DNA of 12,274 nt from an uncultured Clostridia bacterium (GCA_937911885.1 CALDPW010000115.1:1-12274), one strand, 5' to 3'; shown: positions 1-6,887, numbered from the stretch's first letter. Translations and numbers: made by a program. Notes: generated from the sequence alone by a model not told the origin.

Positions 1-508
1 TAGATGCAACAATTACATTTACATAATTTTTAGTTTTAATACAATGATCAAAACATGATAATAAACAGTTAGTATCAGGTGGTAAATACATTCTAACAAC
101 ATCAGCCTTTTTAGGCAAAACCTGCATTGGTTCCTCAATAGGTTTTCCCTCAAACAATCTAATAATGTTTTTAACATCCTCTAAAACACATGCCTTGCAT
201 AAATACATATCCATTTTAATTGGAGATATTAATTCGTTATAAAGTGCTCGCGCCGAACAATTAAGCATATGCTCAATAACAACAAATTGTTTTAATGGAT
301 CATCAAAATAATCAAGTTTGCGCTTTAACTCTTCTCTAAAATTACAAAAGCCCTGAACGGTTCTTTGTTTATAATATTCTAGCCCACGAGATAAATATTC
401 GCCGTTGCCTAAATCGCTAACCAAATTTTCAATGTGTTTAACATCTTTTAATTTAAAAATGCCAACGCCATCAAACATATTAATTTTTATTGGTTCTATT
501 TTTCGCAT
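1..508 (-). CDS. partial gene: unknown N-terminal region joined to a phosphoketolase-like segment
   Basis: The reading frame is open from ATG at 508-506 to the left edge, so the 3' end is missing. The start is well supported: AGGAG at 515-519 lies 6 bases upstream, behind a promoter at 530-557. About the first 130 residues (beginning MRKIEPIKINMFDGVG) match no family I recognise; they are charged, look soluble and include a CKAC pair. The final ~37 residues contain KKADVVRMYLPPDTN and, shortly after, KTKNYVNVIVAS. That closely resembles xylulose-5-P/fructose-6-P phosphoketolase just before and into its C-terminal domain (typical form VVRVYLPPDANTLL, then RNYVNVIVAGK). In a normal phosphoketolase about 550-600 residues of TPP-binding domains precede this point, and they are absent. 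It is therefore either a real short protein carrying a phosphoketolase C-terminal domain, or a false join at about 100-115 near a contig end. Phosphoketolase activity should not be inferred from this fragment. Confidence 0.6.
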   Translation of the reverse strand, partial: MRKIEPIKINMFDGVGIFKLKDVKHIENLVSDLGNGEYLSRGLEYYKQRTVQGFCNFREELKRKLDYFDDPLKQFVVIEHMLNCSARALYNELISPIKMDMYLCKACVLEDVKNIIRLFEGKPIEEPMQVLPKKADVVRMYLPPDTNCLLSCFDHCIKTKNYVNVIVAS

Positions 509-529
509 AATAAACTCCTATTAAAATGT

Positions 530-557
530 ATTATAGCAAATTTATTTTAACTAACAA
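530..557 (-). promoter_or_regulatory. promoter of the left-edge partial gene
   Basis: On the minus strand TTGTTA (557-552) and TATAAT (535-530) are separated by 16 bases. A TGC precedes the -10 box, giving an extended -10 element. It lies 22 bases upstream of the start codon at 508, with AGGAG in between. This supports the gene having its own start rather than reading through from eno. Confidence 0.6.
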
Positions 558-580
558 ATTAATCACAACATATTTTAAAC

Positions 581-610
581 AAAAAAAGCAAAGGATTGTC
601 CTTTGCTTTT
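581..610 (-). terminator. intrinsic terminator of eno
   Basis: A perfect 11-bp hairpin, AAAAGCAAAGG (584-594) with CCTTTGCTTTT (600-610) and a five-base loop, starts 7 bases after the eno stop codon. On the minus strand it runs into seven T residues (587-581). It separates eno from the left-edge gene. Confidence 0.85.
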
Positions 611-616
611 AATTTG

Positions 617-1930
617 TTATTTTAAATTGAAAAATGTTTTTTTACCCAAGAATTTTGCATTATCACCAAGTTCTTCTTCAATGCGAAGTAATTGGTTATA
701 TTTTGCAACACGGTCAGTTCTTGATGGAGCACCAGTTTTAATTTGTCCCGAATTTGTTGCAACTGCAATATCTGCAATTGTTGTGTCTTCAGTTTCACCA
801 CTACGGTGCGATGTTACTGCAGTATAACCAGCACGATTTGCCATTTGAATTGCTTCCAATGTTTCAGTTAAAGTACCGATTTGGTTAACTTTAATTAAAA
901 TTGAGTTAGCAGTTTTGTTTTCAATACCTTTAACAAGACGTTCAGTATTTGTAACAAACAAATCATCGCCAACAAGTTGAATTTTGTTTCCAAGTTTTTC
1001 GGTTAAAACTTTCCAACCTTCCCAATCTTCTTCTGATAAGCCATCTTCCAAACTAATAATGCAATATTTGTTTGCCATTTGTTCCCAATATGCAATCATT
1101 TCATCGCGAGTAAATAATTGTTGTGTTTTCCAGAAATAGTAGCAGCCTTCTTTGCCAATCTTTTTAGCTTCGTCATACATTTCGGTTGCAGCTGCATCAA
1201 TAGCAATTGCAAAATCTTTTCCTGGTTCGTATCCAGCTTTTTTCATTGCTTCTTCTAGATACATTAAAGCTTCTTCATCATTAGTTAAGTTTGGAGCGAA
1301 TCCACCCTCATCACCAACTGCTGTTGAAAAACCTTTGCTTTTTAAAACAGATTTTAATGTGTGGAACACTTCAACACACCATCTTAATGCTTCTTTAAAA
1401 GTTGGAGCACCAATTGGCATAATCATAAATTCTTGAACGTTAACACTGTTATCAGCATGTTTTCCACCATTTAAAACGTTCATCATTGGAACTGGCAATG
1501 TTGTTGCATTGCATCCACCAATATAATTATATAATGATAATCCTAGTGCACTAGCTGCTGCTTTTGCAACTGCTAATGATACACCCAAAATAGCATTTGC
1601 ACCAAGGCGACCTTTATTGTGTGTGCCATCAAGCTTAATCATTGCATTATCAATTTTAACTTGATCTAATGCATTCATACCAACAACCAAATCACTAATT
1701 TCGGTGTTTACATTTTTAACTGCTTGTTCAACAGATTTTCCCATATAGTAATCTTTATTACCATCTCTTAATTCAACTGCTTCAAACGAACCTGTTGATG
1801 CGCCAGATGGAACAGCAGCTGTTCCTACATAACCGCCTTCAACCATAACTTCAACTTCTAGGGTTGGGTTTCCGCGAGAGTCTAAAATTTGTCTTGCCCA
1901 AACATCTTGGATTTCTAAGTATTGTTTCAT
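617..1930 (-). CDS. eno: enolase (phosphopyruvate hydratase)
   Basis: Converts 2-phosphoglycerate to phosphoenolpyruvate in glycolysis, in the cytoplasm, using Mg2+. The 437-residue length is normal for a bacterial enolase and the protein looks complete. The N-terminal domain opens with RQILDSRGNPTLEVEV and carries the mobile loop SGASTG (42-47). In the barrel domain I see the catalytic acid Glu208 in DEGG; the metal ligands Asp245, Glu295 (SLEDGL) and Asp322 (GDDLFVTN); the catalytic base Lys347; and the substrate loop SHRSGETED (374-382). All active-site residues are present. The ATG at 1930 has AGAGGTG just upstream (about 1935-1941). It is transcribed alone: its own promoter lies at 1961-1989 and a strong terminator follows. 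In many Firmicutes eno follows gpmI/tpiA/pgk, so standing alone beside an iron-sulfur operon is a less usual setting. Confidence 0.98.
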   Translation of the reverse strand: MKQYLEIQDVWARQILDSRGNPTLEVEVMVEGGYVGTAAVPSGASTGSFEAVELRDGNKDYYMGKSVEQAVKNVNTEISDLVVGMNALDQVKIDNAMIKLDGTHNKGRLGANAILGVSLAVAKAAASALGLSLYNYIGGCNATTLPVPMMNVLNGGKHADNSVNVQEFMIMPIGAPTFKEALRWCVEVFHTLKSVLKSKGFSTAVGDEGGFAPNLTNDEEALMYLEEAMKKAGYEPGKDFAIAIDAAATEMYDEAKKIGKEGCYYFWKTQQLFTRDEMIAYWEQMANKYCIISLEDGLSEEDWEGWKVLTEKLGNKIQLVGDDLFVTNTERLVKGIENKTANSILIKVNQIGTLTETLEAIQMANRAGYTAVTSHRSGETEDTTIADIAVATNSGQIKTGAPSRTDRVAKYNQLLRIEEELGDNAKFLGKKTFFNLK

Positions 1931-1960
1931 TTTTCACCTCTTACAAAATGTATATAACCT

Positions 1961-1989
1961 ATAATATCACTAAATTTTGTTTTTGTTAA
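1961..1989 (-). promoter_or_regulatory. promoter of eno
   Basis: TTAACA (1989-1984), a 17-base spacer and TATTAT (1966-1961) on the minus strand match the housekeeping sigma consensus at 5/6 and 5/6 positions. The leader to the eno ATG is about 25 bases and contains the ribosome-binding site. Confidence 0.65.
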
Positions 1990-2042
1990 ATCAAATAATA
2001 TTAACTATAATTTTGTTTTTGATTTTTTATGCAAAACAACTT

Positions 2043-2073
2043 AAAAAGGTATTTAAGCATTAACTTAAATACC
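2043..2073 (-). terminator. intrinsic terminator overlapping the end of smsB
   Basis: A 10-bp inverted repeat, GGTATTTAAG (2048-2057) with CTTAAATACC (2064-2073) and a six-base loop, is followed on the minus strand by five T (2047-2043). The smsB stop codon (2062-2060) falls inside the loop, so the last codons of smsB form one arm of the hairpin. Confidence 0.7.
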
Positions 2074-2977
2074 CTTTAATTATCAAATCTTCAGCCTCTT
2101 TTTCGGTTAATCCCAATGTCATTAACTTGGTTAACTGATCACCGGCAATTTTTCCTATTTGAGCTTCGTGCACTAAATTTGCCGAAACACAATTTGCTGT
2201 AATTTTTGGAACCGAAACAATTTTTGCATCATTTATTAAAATTGCATCGCATTCAACATGTCCATAACATTCAGCATTACCAATCAAGTTTGAAACAAAT
2301 TCTTGCTTTGATTTATCTTTGGCAACACTACGTGAAACAACTTCGGCACTACAATTTGATTCTTTTAAATTAACATTAAAAACAGTTTTTGCATATTGAG
2401 TGCTTGTTGTTAAAATCTTTTCTTTAATAATTAAGTGCGAATCTTTTAACAAAGTTGCATTTGTTTTGCGATTAGAATATGTAACACCCCCAAGCTGAAT
2501 GGTTTCCATCTCTAACACACTACCTTCGCTCAACATAATTTTTGTTACTGGATTTAATATTTTTTCACCAACACCATCGCCAGTTGCTAAATGTTTTTCA
2601 ATATACTTAACTTTTGCACCTTTGCCAATATGTAAATTGTGTATTCCACTATGTTCGCTATTTTTATCTGTGACATTATGTATTCCACAGCCTGCAACAA
2701 TAACAACCTCACTGTTTTCACCAATATAAAAATCATTATAAACCAAATCTGAAAATCCACCTTTGGTTACAATAACAGGAATATGCACACTTTTGTTTTT
2801 TGTGTTTGGCTTAACAAAAATATCTATGCCATTTTTATCTTTTTTTGATACAATTTCAATTTCGGCGCTACTTGCTCGATCAATACTTTCGCCATCTTTT
2901 CTAATATTATAGCTACCTTCTGGAACGCCATGCAAATCTGCAATTTGGGCAAGTAAATCTTTATCAATTTTATTCAT
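2060..2977 (-). CDS. minimal SufB/SufD-type Fe-S cluster scaffold (SmsB-like)
   Basis: A SufBD-family beta-helix scaffold on which Fe-S clusters are assembled with its SufC ATPase partner. At 305 residues it is much shorter than classical SufB (about 470-495), lacking the long N-terminal region. This matches the compact SmsB of the SUF-like minimal system (SMS) known from archaea and anaerobic bacteria. Visible landmarks are AGCGIHN with Cys97, the His/Glu-rich stretch up to KYIEKH (124-129), VECDA with Cys243, and the family C-terminal motif LVHEAQIGKIAGDQ with His270-Glu271, the position of the conserved SufB/SufD histidine. It overlaps the sufC-type gene by 8 bases, with GAGGAGG inside that gene's 3' end, so translation is very likely coupled. 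No cysteine desulfurase (sufS/iscS) or sufU/iscU is nearby; the sulfur donor must be encoded elsewhere. The gene symbol is left blank because sufB and smsB are both used. Confidence 0.88.
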   Translation of the reverse strand: MNKIDKDLLAQIADLHGVPEGSYNIRKDGESIDRASSAEIEIVSKKDKNGIDIFVKPNTKNKSVHIPVIVTKGGFSDLVYNDFYIGENSEVVIVAGCGIHNVTDKNSEHSGIHNLHIGKGAKVKYIEKHLATGDGVGEKILNPVTKIMLSEGSVLEMETIQLGGVTYSNRKTNATLLKDSHLIIKEKILTTSTQYAKTVFNVNLKESNCSAEVVSRSVAKDKSKQEFVSNLIGNAECYGHVECDAILINDAKIVSVPKITANCVSANLVHEAQIGKIAGDQLTKLMTLGLTEKEAEDLIIKGYLS

Positions 2978-3695
2978 TACTGCCTCCTCGCAACATTTTG
3001 CATGTTTGAATTGTTTTTATTTTATCTAACATTTTGTGTTTTTTATCCAACTTTGCATCATTTGTTCCATCAAGCAATAAAACACTATCTGCAATATCCA
3101 AAATTTTGCTTTGATGGCTAACTATAATTATTGTTTTGTTTTTTAGCGATTTAAACACTTTTATTAAATCTTCAAAACTCCACAAATCAATTCCAGCCTC
3201 GGGCTCATCAAACAAAAACACACTGCCACCCTTAGCAATTGCCATTGCAAGTTCAATTCGTTTAAGTTCGCCACCAGATAATGTATCGTTCAATTCACGA
3301 TTAACATATTCTTTTGCACACAATCCCACTTTTGAAAGGCTGGAACAAACATCACCCAAATTGTTGGTTTTTGCACTAGCAACATCAATTAAATTTTTTA
3401 CTGTTAAGCCCTTAAACTTTATTGGTTGTTGAAATGCCAATGTTAATCCCATATCTGCACGTTGAGTAATTGATAAATCTGTAATATCAACCCCATTGCA
3501 CAAAATAGATCCACTAGTTGGCTTAATAATGCCCATAATCAATTTTATTAATGTTGATTTTCCACTACCATTATGCCCGGTTATTACTGTTATTTTATTT
3601 TCGGGAAATTTTATATTAATATTGTTTAAAATAGTTTTTTGTGTTTTTAATTTTTCGTCAAAAACAGAATAACTAATATTTTTTAATTCTATCAT
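2970..3695 (-). CDS. sufC: Fe-S cluster assembly ATPase SufC (SmsC-type)
   Basis: A soluble ABC-family ATPase that drives conformational change in its SufB-type partner during Fe-S cluster assembly; it has no membrane segments. At 241 residues it is the usual SufC length. Motifs in order: Walker A GHNGSGKST (40-48), Q-loop region AFQQP (87-91), ABC signature LSGGE (139-143), Walker B VFLFDEPEAG (159-168) with Glu164, and the H-loop histidine SHQ (193-195). The DEPEAGID wording after Walker B and the downstream SufBD gene separate it from transport ATPases, where DEPT is usual. The start has AGAGGT 5-10 bases upstream. It is first of a two-gene operon and faces a divergent plus-strand operon, so both are probably controlled from 3696-3829. 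No Rrf2/IscR-type operator is obvious there. Confidence 0.9.
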   Translation of the reverse strand: MIELKNISYSVFDEKLKTQKTILNNINIKFPENKITVITGHNGSGKSTLIKLIMGIIKPTSGSILCNGVDITDLSITQRADMGLTLAFQQPIKFKGLTVKNLIDVASAKTNNLGDVCSSLSKVGLCAKEYVNRELNDTLSGGELKRIELAMAIAKGGSVFLFDEPEAGIDLWSFEDLIKVFKSLKNKTIIIVSHQSKILDIADSVLLLDGTNDAKLDKKHKMLDKIKTIQTCKMLRGGSNE

Positions 3696-3722
3696 TTTAC
3701 CTCTTATAATTTTAACTATAAA

Positions 3723-3752
3723 AGTTTAATGCCTAACAGCTTAATTAGTCAA
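3723..3752 (-). promoter_or_regulatory. possible promoter of the sufC-sufB operon
   Basis: TTGACT (3752-3747), an 18-base spacer and TAAACT (3728-3723) on the minus strand. The -35 box is good (5/6) and the -10 box only moderate (4/6). It sits 27 bases before the sufC start. Confidence 0.4.
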
Positions 3753-3775
3753 GCAAAACAAATTACTAACACTAT

Positions 3776-3804
3776 TTGACTTTTTTTAATAAAGTTAATA
3801 AAAT
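3776..3804 (+). promoter_or_regulatory. promoter of the 84-residue protein and zinc-ribbon protein genes
   Basis: TTGACT (3776-3781), 17 bases and TAAATT (3799-3804) precede the start at 3830 by 25 bases. The box sits where a longer reading frame would begin at TTG 3776, which argues that the upstream extension is not translated. Confidence 0.5.
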
Positions 3805-3829
3805 TAAAAAAAATATTATTGGTGATAAC

Positions 3830-4084
3830 ATGAGCGAAAGAGAATTAGCAATAAAGCTTAAACAAGAATCAATTAATTTAAAAGCAACAGCAAACCATTA
3901 CCTTGGTTTTACTATTCCACTATCAAGCCGTGAACTTGTGGGTATTGATATTGAAAAATTAATTACAACTGCAAAAGGTATGGGACTTTATATTGACTAT
4001 GTAAAAAATGTTACATTTATGAAAATTTCTAACAAAGAAAAAAATGCCATTTTTGTTTATTTAAACGATTATAGTTTAACCTAA
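3830..4084 (+). CDS. hypothetical 84-residue protein
   Basis: I do not recognise a family. The protein begins MSERELAIKLKQESINLKAT. It has a helical, charged first third, no signal peptide, membrane helix or cysteines, and a second half with alternating hydrophobic residues (IDYVKNVTFMKI, then AIFVYLNDYSL) that could form beta strands; a small soluble alpha/beta protein is a reasonable guess. I chose ATG 3830 because GGTGAT lies 4-9 bases upstream and the in-frame TTG at 3776 overlaps the promoter -35 box. It is 20 bases upstream of the zinc-ribbon gene in the same direction, so the two are probably co-transcribed. Confidence 0.7.
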   Translation: MSERELAIKLKQESINLKATANHYLGFTIPLSSRELVGIDIEKLITTAKGMGLYIDYVKNVTFMKISNKEKNAIFVYLNDYSLT

Positions 4085-4104
4085 TACAATTTAAGGATTT
4101 TTAA

Positions 4105-5145
4105 ATGAAATATTCACTATTTGATTGGTGTATAAATCAATCCACTTGGAAAATATATTGTCCAAAATGCAACAACTTAATCAATTTTAAAAAAGATAAA
4201 AGCTGTTTCACACTTAACAACACAAAAGTGGATGCAGCGCATTTGCGTTGCAATACATGTGATTTTGAAATTGATATTGATTGGCTGTGGTATAAAGTAT
4301 CCACAAACGAAACCGTTAAAAAGTTACAATCAAAAGTTCAAAATATTTCCTACGATAAAGCTTGGCAGTGGGTTAACAACTACAAATACACAAATCCAAC
4401 ATTTAAACTTTGTCAAAACGAAGAACGTGAAAAATCACAGGCTGAAATTTTGCAAATATTAAATAATAACTTACCAAAAAAATCTGCCGAATTTAATGGC
4501 AATGTGTTGTTTTTGGGATGCAACAACAACGAAGAGGTTTTTGTGTTTAACCACTTCAACCTAAAAAATATTGTTTGTGTTGATATTAGCAAATCAATAT
4601 TAGAAAACGCATACCTAGAAAATCATTGTGCACTAACCAAAATGTTGGCAAACAACGAAGTTGATGTTGAACACGATTTTAAAATACATTATTGCGAAGG
4701 TTTTGTTGATAAACTTCCAAAAGTTTTAAAATGTTACAAAATTGAAAACAACAACTTTACAACAACCTACCCATTTACCGAAAAGTTTGAATTGGCATTT
4801 ATTTTTAAAGTGTTGCAATCCTCTTATTTCGATAAAAAAACATTGATAAAATCACTTAAAAACATTGCAAAACACCTGGTTTGTGGTGCAACGCTTTTAA
4901 TATCGCTACCAAAAGCAACTGTTTTTATTAAAGAAAACACCACCCTAACCTCGTTAACAAAACATCCTCAAAACGTAATTGATTTTGTTGCTGGAATTTA
5001 CGATGGTGAAAAATCTGTTAACTGCATTGATAAAGTTAATCAAATTGTTGCCGAAATTGAAAAAACAAAACTATATAACAACATAACCATTCATAAAGGC
5101 ACACAAAATTCGTATGAATACTTTATTTCTTGCACAAAAAAATAA
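4105..5145 (+). CDS. zinc-ribbon protein with a methyltransferase-like fold
   Basis: A 346-residue soluble protein in two parts. The N-terminal ~60 residues hold two cysteine pairs, CPKC (19-22) and CNTC (49-52), spaced as in a zinc ribbon. Residues about 130-300 read like a Rossmann methyltransferase: GNVLFLGCNNNEE (132-144) at motif I, VCVDIS with Asp160 at the second strand, and later FELAFIFKVLQSSYFDKKTL followed by LVCGATLLISLPK, typical of the 'D..hs.h.h....' to 'L.pgG.l.h..p' region of class I SAM-dependent enzymes. The motif I glycine signature (GxGxG) is degenerate (LGCNNN), so SAM binding is uncertain; it may be inactive or may bind another ligand. The start is ATG 4105 with AAGGA 7-11 bases upstream. 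It is followed by a strong terminator and is probably co-transcribed with the 84-residue gene. Target unknown. Confidence 0.6.
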   Translation: MKYSLFDWCINQSTWKIYCPKCNNLINFKKDKSCFTLNNTKVDAAHLRCNTCDFEIDIDWLWYKVSTNETVKKLQSKVQNISYDKAWQWVNNYKYTNPTFKLCQNEEREKSQAEILQILNNNLPKKSAEFNGNVLFLGCNNNEEVFVFNHFNLKNIVCVDISKSILENAYLENHCALTKMLANNEVDVEHDFKIHYCEGFVDKLPKVLKCYKIENNNFTTTYPFTEKFELAFIFKVLQSSYFDKKTLIKSLKNIAKHLVCGATLLISLPKATVFIKENTTLTSLTKHPQNVIDFVAGIYDGEKSVNCIDKVNQIVAEIEKTKLYNNITIHKGTQNSYEYFISCTKK

Positions 5146-5152
5146 AAAATAT

Positions 5153-5180
5153 AGCTTTATCAGTTTGATAAAGCTTTTTA
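5153..5180 (+). terminator. intrinsic terminator
   Basis: A perfect 10-bp stem, AGCTTTATCA (5153-5162) with TGATAAAGCT (5166-5175) and a GTT loop, followed by a T-rich tract. It begins 8 bases after the zinc-ribbon gene stop. Confidence 0.85.
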
Positions 5181-5267
5181 TTTTTAATAATTAAATTTTG
5201 ATTAGTTGTTTGCTCTAAAAATAACTTAAATGTTAAAATTAATTATCAAATTATATTGAGGTGCATT

Positions 5268-6059
5268 ATGTCTTTTTACGAATGGCTTTTTAGCATGGCA
5301 GAATACCCAATAATCGATAACCCCGTAGTTAACGGCAGATGGGGATTGTTGCATATTTTAACATTATTATGTTCTATACTTGCAATTATTGGAATCGCTT
5401 TTATTTATAAGTATTCAAAAAATAAAGAAAAAACCAGAAAAATAATACTTTTTACCCTTGCGGGAATATTGTTGTTTTTTGATATAGTAATAAAATTTGT
5501 TCGCTTTCACAACTATTGGAACCAACTCACTTTTAAACAAGTAATGTGGATATTGCTACCACGACCTTGGTGTGCAATTTCTGGCTGGTCGCTTATTCTT
5601 TGTGGAGTTGTTAACAAAAAATTCTTCTACAACTATGCAAGCACCACAGCACTACTTTGCGCAATTATGTTTTTTATTTGCCCAGGCGTAGGATACAACA
5701 ACAAATACATATTGTTTGATAACCTATATTCAATTGTAACTCATTGTGTTTTATTAATTATGTCAATAAGTCTAATAACTTTACGATATGCAGATTTTAG
5801 ATACACTAAACATATTTGGAAAGAAGCACTAGCTTTAATACTAACAATTATTTATGCAATTATAATGATTATTCTTAAATTTGAAAGTGACCCTATGTAT
5901 TTTATGCCAAATGGCGATATTCAGGCCGGTATTTTAGGAATTAGTTATATTCTTTATATTATTTTGTATGTTGTATTTTTATTTTTATACTTTAACACTT
6001 TTTATATAATAACCGAAAGAGCAAAAATTAAAAACATATTCAAAAATAAAAACAAATAA
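5268..6059 (+). CDS. seven-helix membrane protein, YwaF/TIGR02206-like
   Basis: A 263-residue integral membrane protein with about seven hydrophobic segments, roughly at residues 25-48, 57-76, 92-112, 118-139, 143-163, 185-204 and 220-248. Loops and the tail are Lys/Arg-rich, with KIKNIFKNKNK at the C terminus. The length, the opening GRWGLLHILTLL and the central LPRPWCAISGWSLI segment resemble the YwaF/TP0381 family of conserved membrane proteins, whose function is unknown. I chose ATG 5268 because TTGAGGTG at 5256-5263 is its ribosome-binding site; starting at TTG 5256 would consume that site. It appears to be a single-gene unit, bounded by terminators on both sides. The family call rests on overall architecture and a few motifs, so it is moderate. 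Confidence 0.6.
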   Translation: MSFYEWLFSMAEYPIIDNPVVNGRWGLLHILTLLCSILAIIGIAFIYKYSKNKEKTRKIILFTLAGILLFFDIVIKFVRFHNYWNQLTFKQVMWILLPRPWCAISGWSLILCGVVNKKFFYNYASTTALLCAIMFFICPGVGYNNKYILFDNLYSIVTHCVLLIMSISLITLRYADFRYTKHIWKEALALILTIIYAIIMIILKFESDPMYFMPNGDIQAGILGISYILYIILYVVFLFLYFNTFYIITERAKIKNIFKNKNK

Positions 6060-6068
6060 TCTAAAACA

Positions 6069-6096
6069 AAAAAACACTCGAAATCGAGTGTTTTTT
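6069..6096. terminator. two-way terminator shared by the YwaF-like gene and tRNA-Thr
   Basis: A 12-bp perfect stem (6069-6080 with 6085-6096; core ACACTCG/CGAGTGT, loop AAAT) is flanked by A residues on one side and T residues on the other, so it has a U-tract in both directions. It lies 9 bases after the YwaF-like stop and 2 bases after the 3' end of the tRNA. Confidence 0.85.
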
Positions 6097-6098
6097 AT

Positions 6099-6174
6099 TG
6101 GAGCTGATGACGGGACTTGAACCCGTGACCTCCGCCTTACCAAGGCGGTGCTCTACCGACTGAGCCACATCAGC
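6099..6174 (-). tRNA. tRNA-Thr (anticodon GGT)
   Basis: On the minus strand the gene folds as a standard cloverleaf. The acceptor arm is GCTGATG (6174-6168) pairing with CATCAGC (6109-6103). The D arm is GCTCAGTCGGTAGAGC. The anticodon arm is CCGCC-TTGGTAA-GGCGG, with anticodon GGT. The T arm is ACGGGTTCAAGTCCCGT with the invariant TTCAA. The discriminator base is T and the CCA end is encoded (6101-6099), giving 76 nt. It reads ACC/ACT threonine codons. Confidence 0.97.
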
Positions 6175-6210
6175 ACAAATTAATTAATCATTTTTAAAAC
6201 TGACGGAATT

Positions 6211-6240
6211 AGTATAATTAAACAACCCCCAAGTTGTCAA
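6211..6240 (-). promoter_or_regulatory. promoter of tRNA-Thr
   Basis: A perfect TTGACA (6240-6235), an 18-base spacer and TATACT (6216-6211) on the minus strand, 36 bases upstream of the mature tRNA 5' end. The GGGGG run in the spacer is the only strong G run nearby. Confidence 0.8.
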
Positions 6241-6330
6241 GTGTTTTTGTAATTAAGCATTACAAATTATTTGCTATATATACATATTATAATTATTCAT
6301 AAATAATATTTTAAAATTTTAAATTATATA

Positions 6331-6339
6331 TGCTATAAT
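6331..6339 (+). promoter_or_regulatory. extended -10 promoter of the gtrA-gtrB-yfhO operon
   Basis: TGCTATAAT is a consensus -10 box with the extended TGN element; no good -35 box is visible in the A/T-only sequence upstream. It lies 34 bases before the gtrA ATG, with AAAGGAT between them (about 6357-6363). Confidence 0.55.
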
Positions 6340-6373
6340 TTTTATAGCGATACAATAAAGGATAAAAAATTAA

Positions 6374-6883
6374 ATGATAAAGTTTTTAAAAGACCACAAG
6401 AATTTATATGAAATAATTAAATTTTTAATTGTTGGTGGAACAGCCACAATAATTGATTTTTTGATAATGAGTTTGTTTATTTATGCTTTTAATGCTCCTG
6501 CTTATAGCAATAATTTGTTTAATGTTTTTATATCAAAAGGCGAACCTAGTGCTTGGAGCGTTGTTGTTGGAACTGGTTTAGGATTTACCATAAGTTTATT
6601 TTTTAATTATTTGCTTAGCATTGTTTTTGTTTTTAATACCAATAATCAATTTGCAAAAACATTTAAGGGAATGCTAGCCTTTGTTATTTTATCATTAGTA
6701 GGATTAGGAATTCACACCTTGTTTATGTATATAGGGTATGATTTATTAAAAATTAACGAGTGGTTTATTAAAATATTTTTAACACTTGTTGTTATGGTAT
6801 TTAACTATGTTACTCGCAAAAAATTAATTTTTAACGACAAACAAAACACTAAATCAACTACAAATGAAAAAACTGGAGAATAA
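6374..6883 (+). CDS. GtrA-family membrane protein (lipid-linked sugar flippase component)
   Basis: A 169-residue protein of the GtrA/GtcA family (PF04138), thought to flip polyprenyl-phosphate-linked sugars across the cytoplasmic membrane. It has the family's four membrane helices, at about 13-39, 60-86, 98-122 and 128-146. The typical opening IIKFLIVGGTATIIDFLIM (14-32) matches the family signature F..vG...t..d. The inter-helix FNYLLSIVFVFN (77-88) and C-terminal VFNYVTRKKLIF (142-153) match the conserved N-Y-...-k--F patterns. It has an insert of about 15 residues between helices 1 and 2 (SNNLFNVFISKGEPSA). It is first of the cassette; the next gene starts 4 bases after its stop, which strongly supports joint function with the glycosyltransferase. 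Confidence 0.88.
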   Translation: MIKFLKDHKNLYEIIKFLIVGGTATIIDFLIMSLFIYAFNAPAYSNNLFNVFISKGEPSAWSVVVGTGLGFTISLFFNYLLSIVFVFNTNNQFAKTFKGMLAFVILSLVGLGIHTLFMYIGYDLLKINEWFIKIFLTLVVMVFNYVTRKKLIFNDKQNTKSTTNEKTGE

Positions 6884-6887
6884 AATC

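Noticed and set aside
1152..1436. 94-residue plus-strand frame inside eno, and similar frames opposite sufC, smsB, gtrB and yfhO
   Set aside because: They are antisense or alternate-frame shadows of strongly supported genes, with no ribosome-binding sites or recognisable domains.
3776..3829. Upstream extension of the 84-residue protein from TTG 3776 (102 residues)
   Set aside because: TTG 3776 lies in the -35 box of a good promoter, has no ribosome-binding site, and the extension is a Lys/Asn-rich run typical of untranslated A/T sequence; ATG 3830 has GGTGAT upstream.
5256..5267. TTG start four codons earlier for the YwaF-like protein
   Set aside because: Those bases are the ribosome-binding site (TTGAGGTG) for ATG 5268.
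6864..6887. Earlier ATG for the GT2 enzyme inside gtrA
   Set aside because: ATG 6888 has a correctly spaced GGAG and starts at the usual family position; the earlier ATG has no such site.
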